A DNA stretch of 64,000 nucleotides from Macrococcus carouselicus (lineage in GTDB: Bacteria > Bacillota > Bacilli > Staphylococcales > Staphylococcaceae). Location: contig NZ_SCWD01000001.1 in assembly GCF_004359515.1 (NCBI RefSeq), positions 310,001-374,000 of the forward strand, in the 5' to 3' direction. The notes below the pieces were generated by a model. It was not told the DNA's origin. It saw nothing but the letters and a program-made list of their open reading frames with translations, and did no database searches. Every line of letters begins with the position of its first letter. Position 1 is the stretch's first letter. The translations under genes were made by a program, and so were the position numbers. Shown piece after piece: positions 58,603 to 64,000 of this stretch.

Positions 58603-59751
58603 ATGTTGGAATTTGAACAAGGATTTAATCATCTGGCTACATTAAAAGTCATCGGTGTCGGCGGGGGCGGTAACAACGCTGTCAACCGTATGATTGAACA
58701 TGGCATGAACAATGTCGAATTTATTGCAATCAATACTGATGGCCAGGCACTGAACTTATCAAAAGCATCTTCAAAGATCCAGATCGGTGAGAAACTGACT
58801 CGTGGACTGGGTGCAGGGGCAAACCCTGAAATCGGTAAAAAAGCAGCTGAAGAATCACGTGAACAGATTGAGGATGCGATTCAAGGTGCAGACATGGTAT
58901 TTGTGACTGCAGGTATGGGCGGTGGTACTGGTACAGGTGCTGCACCAGTAGTCGCTAAGATTGCTAAAGAAATGGGCGCATTGACAGTCGGTGTTGTCAC
59001 TCGTCCGTTCTCATTTGAAGGTCGCAAACGTCAGACACAGGCAGCTGCCGGTGTTGAAGCGATGAAAGCAGCAGTGGATACACTGATCGTCATTCCGAAT
59101 GACCGCTTACTCGATATCGTCGATAAATCTACACCGATGATGGAAGCGTTCAAAGAAGCGGATAATGTGCTGCGTCAAGGGGTACAGGGTATCTCTGACC
59201 TGATCGCAGTATCCGGTGAAGTCAACCTTGACTTCGCTGACGTGAAGACCATCATGTCGAATCAAGGTTCTGCACTGATGGGTATCGGTGTCGCGTCAGG
59301 CGAAAACCGTGCGATGGAAGCGGCTAAAAAAGCGATTTCATCCCCATTACTCGAGACTTCAATTGTCGGCGCTCAAGGCGTGCTGATGAATATCACAGGC
59401 GGCGAGTCATTGTCATTATTTGAAGCACAGGAAGCGGCGAACATCGTGCAGGATGCCGCTGATGAAGATGTCAATATGATCTTCGGTACGGTCATCAACC
59501 CTGAACTGCAGGATGAGATTGTGGTCACGGTTATCGCGACAGGTTTCAACGATAAACCGGTCACACGTCCTGCACAGAGTCCTGTACGAGAAACGAAACG
59601 TGAGGAAAGCTACAGCGCACCTCAATCATCATACACACAGAGCACGCCGTCACCTCAGCCCTCTCAGCCGCAGACAGAATCACGTGACTCTGACCTGGAT
59701 GTTCCAAGTTTCCTGCGTGACCGCACACGTTCACGCCGTTCAAGAAGATAA
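58603..59751 (+). CDS. ftsZ: Cell division protein FtsZ
   Basis: FtsZ, 382 residues, is the tubulin-like GTPase that forms the Z-ring. Tubulin signature [12 protein letters not shown] near residue 106, GTP pocket [14 protein letters not shown] near 15, and T7 loop [12 protein letters not shown] near 207. After a flexible Ser/Pro/Gln linker the C-terminal peptide [11 protein letters not shown] recruits FtsA and SepF, followed by a basic Arg-rich end. A strong terminator follows. Confidence 0.98.
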   Translation: MLEFEQGFNHLATLKVIGVGGGGNNAVNRMIEHGMNNVEFIAINTDGQALNLSKASSKIQIGEKLTRGLGAGANPEIGKKAAEESREQIEDAIQGADMVFVTAGMGGGTGTGAAPVVAKIAKEMGALTVGVVTRPFSFEGRKRQTQAAAGVEAMKAAVDTLIVIPNDRLLDIVDKSTPMMEAFKEADNVLRQGVQGISDLIAVSGEVNLDFADVKTIMSNQGSALMGIGVASGENRAMEAAKKAISSPLLETSIVGAQGVLMNITGGESLSLFEAQEAANIVQDAADEDVNMIFGTVINPELQDEIVVTVIATGFNDKPVTRPAQSPVRETKREESYSAPQSSYTQSTPSPQPSQPQTESRDSDLDVPSFLRDRTRSRRSRR

Positions 59752-59797
59752 GTGAAATAAGCGAATCACCGGTAATGCACTATCAGTTCCTTATTTT

Positions 59798-59835
59798 GGT
59801 CCTATATTCACTCAGGTGATAGTAGGACCTTTTTT
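59798..59835 (+). terminator. Terminator after ftsZ
   Basis: GGTCCTA / TAGGACC stem with a second inner stem TCAC / GTGA, followed by T6. Confidence 0.88.
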
Positions 59836-59849
59836 GTTAGGAGAGAGGC

Positions 59850-60611
59850 ATGTATATAGAATTAAAAGAAATCAAGAACAAAGTCATCGGTATCACAACG
59901 AGACAAGGCGGAGTGAGTTCTTATCCACAGGATTCAATGAATATGGCCCTCTATATCGATGACAAAGCGGATAACGTGCACGAGAATCAGCGGCGACTGG
60001 CGGAAGCGATCGGTTTTGAGCGGCAGAAATGGGTATTTCCTATCCAGACGCACGAAAATCATATCGCAGAGGTCGGACATTCCGACCGTGCTACAAATAT
60101 CGAAGAGCTGACGGATGCGCTGCATGGAATCGACGGACTTTATACGTATGACCGTGATATTCTGCTGACGATGTGTTTCGCAGACTGTGTGCCGGTCTAT
60201 CTGTATTCTGAGACAGATGACTTCATCGCGCTCGGCCATGCCGGCTGGCGCGGCACGAAAGGTAGAATTGTTGAAGAACTGATCAAAGTCTATCCATATC
60301 CGGAGAACCTGCGCTGTGTCATCGGCCCCTCCATCTGTCAGGACTGCTACGAAGTGAATGCCGATATCAGGTCACAGTTCAGTGACCTCGGTCTCGATGA
60401 AACGCCCTACTTTAAGCTGAAGGATAACGGCCATTATCAGATTGATCTGCAGGGCCTGAATAAAGCGCTGGCGATAAATGCCGGCGTGCCGGACAGTCGG
60501 ATAGAGATCAGCGGCATCTGTACAGCAGCTGACGGGCGCTTCTTCTCTTACCGGGCAGAACAGGGTTGTACCGGCCGTATGCTCGCATTTATAGGAACGA
60601 GGGATCAATGA
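59850..60611 (+). CDS. pgeF: Peptidoglycan editing factor PgeF (YlmD), laccase-domain protein
   Basis: A 253-residue Cu-oxidase_4 family protein (YfiH/YlmD) that hydrolyses misincorporated L-Ser-containing muropeptide precursors. The zinc-site motifs TMCFADCVPVYLYS near residue 109 and ALGHAGWRGTKGRIV near 129 are present, plus GPSICQDCYEVNADI near 158. It starts the ylm cluster, with stop overlapping ylmE's start. Confidence 0.92.
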   Translation: MYIELKEIKNKVIGITTRQGGVSSYPQDSMNMALYIDDKADNVHENQRRLAEAIGFERQKWVFPIQTHENHIAEVGHSDRATNIEELTDALHGIDGLYTYDRDILLTMCFADCVPVYLYSETDDFIALGHAGWRGTKGRIVEELIKVYPYPENLRCVIGPSICQDCYEVNADIRSQFSDLGLDETPYFKLKDNGHYQIDLQGLNKALAINAGVPDSRIEISGICTAADGRFFSYRAEQGCTGRMLAFIGTRDQ

Positions 60612-61258
60612 TGAAAGTAGAGAATAATCTGAGCACCTTATTAGCTGAAATTGATGAAGTGACAACGACTCGTCCAGCTATTATTGCCGTGACGAAATAT
60701 GTTACAATAGACCGAGCACGGGAAGCTTTTGACGCTGGCCTGATGCATTTCGGCGAGAACAGAATCGAAGGTTTTCTGGAGAAGAAGGCTGCACTGCCGG
60801 AGGCGACATTCCATTTCATCGGTTCACTGCAGACCAGAAAAGTCAAAGAGGTCATCAACGAAGTGGATTATCTGCATTCGCTTGACCGTCAGTCACTGGC
60901 CGATGAAATACAGAAACGTGCCGATAGAACCGTCAGATGCTTTGTCCAGGTCAATATAGCAGACGAGGAATCGAAGCATGGTCTCAAGGCAGATGAAGTG
61001 CTTGACTTTATCAGCGGCATCAAAGATTACGATAAAATTGAAGTTGTCGGCCTCATGACCATGGCCCCGAATATTCAGGATCAGTCGCGTTTACGCCGAT
61101 ATTTTGCTGAGCTGAGAAATCTGCGGCAGCAGGTTCAGGCTATGCTGCAGGACAATGCGCCATGCACAGAACTTTCAATGGGGATGAGTAATGATTACTT
61201 GTCGGCTGTACAGGAAGGTTCAACATTTATTAGAATTGGGACTAAATTAGTCGGATAG
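60611..61258 (+). CDS. ylmE: YggS/YlmE family PLP-binding protein
   Basis: A 215-residue TIM-barrel PLP protein of the YggS/COG0325 family involved in vitamin B6 homeostasis. The PLP lysine lies in IIAVTKYVTIDRAREA near residue 23, GENRIEGFLEK near 50, FHFIGSLQTRKVK near 68 and the phosphate region SMGMSNDYL near 192. The start overlaps the pgeF stop by one base; ATG 60608 is an alternative. Confidence 0.9.
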   Translation: MKVENNLSTLLAEIDEVTTTRPAIIAVTKYVTIDRAREAFDAGLMHFGENRIEGFLEKKAALPEATFHFIGSLQTRKVKEVINEVDYLHSLDRQSLADEIQKRADRTVRCFVQVNIADEESKHGLKADEVLDFISGIKDYDKIEVVGLMTMAPNIQDQSRLRRYFAELRNLRQQVQAMLQDNAPCTELSMGMSNDYLSAVQEGSTFIRIGTKLVG

Positions 61259-61267
61259 GAGGCTGTC

Positions 61268-61759
61268 ATGGCGATTAAAGATGTATTCAAAGGATTCTTC
61301 GTAGTTGAAGATGAAGAAAACGACAATGTTATTTACAGCAGTGAAGATACGCGTGAAACTAGAATACGCGAACAGGAGACACATCAACCGAAACCCGCAC
61401 CACAGCCGGTCAGACAGGTGAAGACAACAGAGAAACGAGTCGTCAAACCGAATGTGGTCAATATGAAACCGGAGACATCAGCCATCAACTCGAAAGTCTG
61501 TCTCTTTGAACCTCGTGTCTTCTCAGACACGCAGGATATTGCAGATGAACTGAAGAACAGAAGGGCGACACTCGTCAATCTGCAGCGCATCGACAAGATC
61601 TCAGCGAAGCGTATCATCGATTTTCTGAGCGGGACGGTCTATGCCATCGGTGGCGATATTCAGCGGATCGGTCAGGATATTTTCCTGTGTACACCTGACA
61701 ATGTGGAGGTAGCAGGCAGCATCACTGAGATGCTCGATGCACCGGAGGAGGAAGAATGA
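61268..61759 (+). CDS. sepF: Cell division protein SepF
   Basis: SepF, 163 residues. An N-terminal amphipathic helix ([15 protein letters not shown]) binds membrane, a variable linker follows, and the C-terminal SepF domain (about 75-155) forms the ring and binds the FtsZ tail; [20 protein letters not shown] near 101 is conserved. The stop overlaps ylmG by 4 bases. Confidence 0.95.
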   Translation: MAIKDVFKGFFVVEDEENDNVIYSSEDTRETRIREQETHQPKPAPQPVRQVKTTEKRVVKPNVVNMKPETSAINSKVCLFEPRVFSDTQDIADELKNRRATLVNLQRIDKISAKRIIDFLSGTVYAIGGDIQRIGQDIFLCTPDNVEVAGSITEMLDAPEEEE

Positions 61760-62043
61760 CTATAGCGTACTGGGTTATGAATATTTTAATGTGGCTGATT
61801 GATATCTATTCTTATGCCATCATCATCTATATCTTTATGTCCTGGCTGCCAGGTCTCAGAGAGTCAGCGGTCGGACAATTTATCGGCCGCATTGTGGAAC
61901 CTTATCTGGAGATGTTCAGGAAGATCATTCCGCCGCTCGGGATGTTTGATTTTTCGCCGATTGTGGCCATATTCGCCTTGAATATGTTCAAACTCGGACT
62001 TTATCAGATTTTCATCCAGTTCATTGTACCGATGTTTCATTAA
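61756..62043 (+). CDS. ylmG: YggT family membrane protein YlmG
   Basis: A 95-residue membrane protein with two helices and the conserved amphipathic loop [20 protein letters not shown] near residues 45-64. It lies between sepF and ylmH as in most Firmicutes; YlmG homologues affect division or nucleoid placement. Coupled to sepF by a 4-base overlap. Confidence 0.92.
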   Translation: MTIAYWVMNILMWLIDIYSYAIIIYIFMSWLPGLRESAVGQFIGRIVEPYLEMFRKIIPPLGMFDFSPIVAIFALNMFKLGLYQIFIQFIVPMFH

Positions 62044-62056
62044 CTATTTTTAGAAG

Positions 62057-62086
62057 ATAATCTCATGTAAGTGAGATTATTTTTTT
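62057..62086 (+). terminator. Terminator after ylmG
   Basis: A 9-bp stem (ATAATCTCA / TGAGATTAT), loop TGTAAG, then T6. It separates ylmDEFG from ylmH-divIVA, possibly partially. Confidence 0.88.
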
Positions 62087-62105
62087 ATCTGAAAGGAATA
62101 TGATC

Positions 62106-62876
62106 ATGACTATCATGCAGCATTTCAGGCAGGAGGAGCAGCCGGTCATCAAGAGCGCTATGCAGTTCTGTGACCGGGTGGAAAAGACATATGCACCGGT
62201 ACTGACACCCTTTCTCGACCCTCGCGAACAGTTCATCTATACTGTTGTCGCAGGACAGCAGGGTGTGAAGGTCAGTTTCTTCGGGGGTGACAAGACGAGT
62301 GAGCGGCGACGCGCAATCCTGGCCCCGGATTACTTCGAACCGACTGAAGCAGATTATGAGACCCGGCTGGTGGAGGTCCATTATCCGGACAAGTTTGTGA
62401 CACTGTCTCATCGTAACTTGCTCGGTTCCATCATGCAGACGGGCATCAAGCGTGAGCAGCTGGGTGATATCCGTATCGGCGCGCGCATTCAGTTCGCTGT
62501 GACTGAACAGATGGCCCATTACCTGGAACGGGAGCTGACCCGCATCAAGGGTGCAGCCGTAAAGCTTGAAATAAAATCATTTGATGATATGATACAGACA
62601 ACAGAACATTATCAGACCATCCAGACGACCATCGCCAGTCTGCGTCTGGATGCTGTCATTCAGGCGTTGACGAAGAAATCGCGTGCAGTCGCACAGAAGA
62701 TGATCGATGCCGAGCATATCAAGGTCAATCATACGGTGATCACAAAGACCAGTTTTACGGTTGAGGAAAGTGACCTGCTGTCCATCAAAGGATACGGACG
62801 GGCGAAGATCGCAATGATTGGTGATAGAACGAAAAAAGATAAAATAAGAGTGACGTTCGAAACGTTGTTCAATTAG
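62106..62876 (+). CDS. ylmH: RNA-binding protein YlmH (S4 domain)
   Basis: A 256-residue protein with an N-terminal domain common to YlmH and a C-terminal S4 RNA-binding domain (about 185-250; LRLDAVIQALTKKSRAVAQK and HIKVNHTVI). In B. subtilis YlmH has been implicated in ribosome rescue and quality control, besides its clustering with division genes. Start 62106 is chosen from the spacing of AAAGGA; 62100 is in frame. Confidence 0.92.
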   Translation: MTIMQHFRQEEQPVIKSAMQFCDRVEKTYAPVLTPFLDPREQFIYTVVAGQQGVKVSFFGGDKTSERRRAILAPDYFEPTEADYETRLVEVHYPDKFVTLSHRNLLGSIMQTGIKREQLGDIRIGARIQFAVTEQMAHYLERELTRIKGAAVKLEIKSFDDMIQTTEHYQTIQTTIASLRLDAVIQALTKKSRAVAQKMIDAEHIKVNHTVITKTSFTVEESDLLSIKGYGRAKIAMIGDRTKKDKIRVTFETLFN

Positions 62877-62886
62877 AGGTGAAACG

Positions 62887-63399
62887 ATGGAATACATGCC
62901 AAGGGATATAGAGAACAAGCAGTTTAATATCGTCCATAAAGGACTGAATGAGAATGAGGTCCGTGACTACTTAAGAGAACTCAGCGATGAGCTTGAGAAA
63001 CTCCGCAGTGAAAAAGCGATGCTGCAGCGTATTATTGATGACAAAGATGAGAACATCAACCGTTTCCGCGCAGTCGAGAACACCATCGGCGAAGCACTGG
63101 TCGTTGCGCAGCGCGCAGGAGATGAGATCAAGGCTTCAGCCGGTATGCAGGCTGATGTCATCATCCAGGACGCGAGAAACTATGCAGACCAGATCGTCAA
63201 TGATGCGATGCAGAAATCACGTGAGATCACTTATCAGACTGAAGATATGAAGCGGCAGTCCAAAATATTCCGCGCGCGCTTCCAGATGCTGGTACAGGCA
63301 CAGCTGGATTTACTTCAGAATGAGGACTGGGATTATCTTCTGAACTATGATCTGGAAACGAAACCTATTGAACAAACACCTCCGGATAAGGTAGAATAG
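62887..63399 (+). CDS. divIVA: Cell division protein DivIVA
   Basis: A 170-residue polar/septal protein. The N-terminal lipid-binding domain contains the family start RDIENKQFNIVHKGLNENEV near residues 6-25 and is followed by long coiled-coil segments (about 25-60 and 70-135). It marks curved membrane at septa. It follows ylmH by 10 bp; the next element is the ileS T-box. Confidence 0.95.
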   Translation: MEYMPRDIENKQFNIVHKGLNENEVRDYLRELSDELEKLRSEKAMLQRIIDDKDENINRFRAVENTIGEALVVAQRAGDEIKASAGMQADVIIQDARNYADQIVNDAMQKSREITYQTEDMKRQSKIFRARFQMLVQAQLDLLQNEDWDYLLNYDLETKPIEQTPPDKVE

Positions 63400-63409
63400 A
63401 AATCATACT

Positions 63410-63592
63410 GATAAAGACGGTATACCGCAGACTATATCAAAGCGAGCTGAAGCAGGTGGGAGTTCAGCATATAGTGCGCTATACGGATCACTTTATCCTG
63501 AAAATTAATAGACGAATGAGTGAACTCCAGGAGTTAAGCAGGGTGGTACCGCGGAATTTTTTCCGTCCCTGCATAAGACCTGGCGTTTTTTT
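63410..63592 (+). ncRNA. Isoleucine T-box leader of ileS
   Basis: A tRNA-sensing T-box. Stem I is closed by GATAAAG (63410-63416) and CTTTATC (63491-63497). Its specifier loop shows ATC (Ile) at 63487-63489. A short stem III (AACT / AGTT) comes before the highly conserved T-box AGCAGGGTGGTACCGCGG (63537-63554). The antiterminator pairs GCAGGG with CCCTGC (63567-63572). The final T7 lies at 63586-63592, but a good terminator stem before it is not seen. Uncharged tRNA-Ile is expected to turn ileS on. Confidence 0.92.
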
Positions 63593-63616
63593 ATTATAAA
63601 AAATGGAGATGATCAA

Positions 63617-64000
63617 ATGGACTATAAAGAGACATTACTGATGCCGAAGACTGATTTTCCGATGCGCGGCGGCTTACCGAACAAGGAACCACAGATTCAG
63701 GAGAAGTGGAATGAACAGGGCTTATATCAAAAGATGTTAGCGAAAAATGAAGGGAAGCCAAGCTATATTCTGCATGACGGCCCGCCGTACGCGAACGGTC
63801 AGATTCATATGGGGCACGCAATGAATAAAATCATCAAGGACTTCATCATTCGCTTCAAGGCGATGACAGGCTTCTATACGCCTTTCGTCCCTGGCTGGGA
63901 TACGCACGGTCTGCCGATCGAGCAGGCGCTGACAAAAAAAGGGGTCAATCGTAAAGAGATGTCAGTCGCTGAATTCCGTGAGCTGTGCAAAAAGTTCGCA
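63617..64000 (+). CDS. ileS: Isoleucyl-tRNA synthetase, 5' part only
   Basis: The first 128 codons of IleRS are visible; the rest is beyond the window. Class I signature HMGH appears in [12 protein letters not shown] near residue 67 and [18 protein letters not shown] near 103, which is the IleRS pattern of staphylococci. The ATG follows GGAGATGATCAA. It is controlled by the T-box leader. The HMGH form is a normal variant of HIGH in these species. Confidence 0.96.
   Translation, partial: MDYKETLLMPKTDFPMRGGLPNKEPQIQEKWNEQGLYQKMLAKNEGKPSYILHDGPPYANGQIHMGHAMNKIIKDFIIRFKAMTGFYTPFVPGWDTHGLPIEQALTKKGVNRKEMSVAEFRELCKKFA

Overview
The window is a chromosomal segment from a Gram-positive coccus of the family Staphylococcaceae. 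Gene order (rnjA-rpoY, def, pdhABCD, potABCD, suhB, typA, ylaN, ftsW, ctaA/ctaB, ylb genes, coaD, rpmF, bshC, and a division/cell-wall cluster mraZ to ileS without murG) is that of Staphylococcus. A complete caa3-type cytochrome c oxidase operon (ctaC to ctaG), which S. aureus lacks, together with a fairly high GC content, points to Macrococcus or a close relative. This placement is inference; no rRNA gene is present to settle it.

Layout. 1-811: end of a metallophosphoesterase gene and a glutaredoxin-like gene. 946-4060: cytochrome bd oxidase cydAB behind a clear Rex operator, then ktrC. 4063-7959: rnjA/rpoY, a HAD phosphatase, an array of seven 61-62 bp hairpin repeats, and def. 8064-14095: a YkyA-type lipoprotein, the pyruvate dehydrogenase complex and a UPF0223 gene. 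14202-18515: an XRE-cupin regulator and the polyamine transporter potABCD. 18585-27018: small membrane proteins, yktB, suhB, typA, ylaH, ylaN, ftsW. 27112-27392: a decayed remnant of pyruvate carboxylase. 27439-35171: heme A synthesis, caa3 oxidase and assembly factors. 35208-44477: a more variable block (AI-2E-type permease, YugN, CAP-associated protein, YlbF, methyltransferase, NSS amino-acid transporter, MprF, C39-like peptidase, glycerophosphodiesterase). 44565-49771: ylbG, rsmD, coaD, tmcAL, DUF177-rpmF, bshC. 49834-63399: the division/cell-wall cluster with MraZ-box repeats, mraZ to divIVA. 63400-64000: an isoleucine T-box leader and the start of ileS.

How the parts fit. Respiration dominates the left half: a bd-type quinol oxidase under redox (Rex) control, a caa3 oxidase with its own heme A synthases and assembly factors, and pyruvate dehydrogenase feeding them. 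The right half makes septum and wall. Most genes are housekeeping and syntenic.

The most unusual signals are non-coding. The leader of the NSS transporter holds a 14-codon ORF with one Trp codon near its end, followed by a ladder of mutually exclusive hairpins ending in a strong terminator. This looks like a trpL-style attenuator on an amino-acid transporter gene. Others are the hairpin repeat array, the pycA remnant at its ancestral locus, a stable cUUCGg hairpin between pdhB and pdhC, and an ileS T-box whose terminator stem looks eroded. All calls rest on reading the sequence and on remembered family features; no database search or folding calculation was run.
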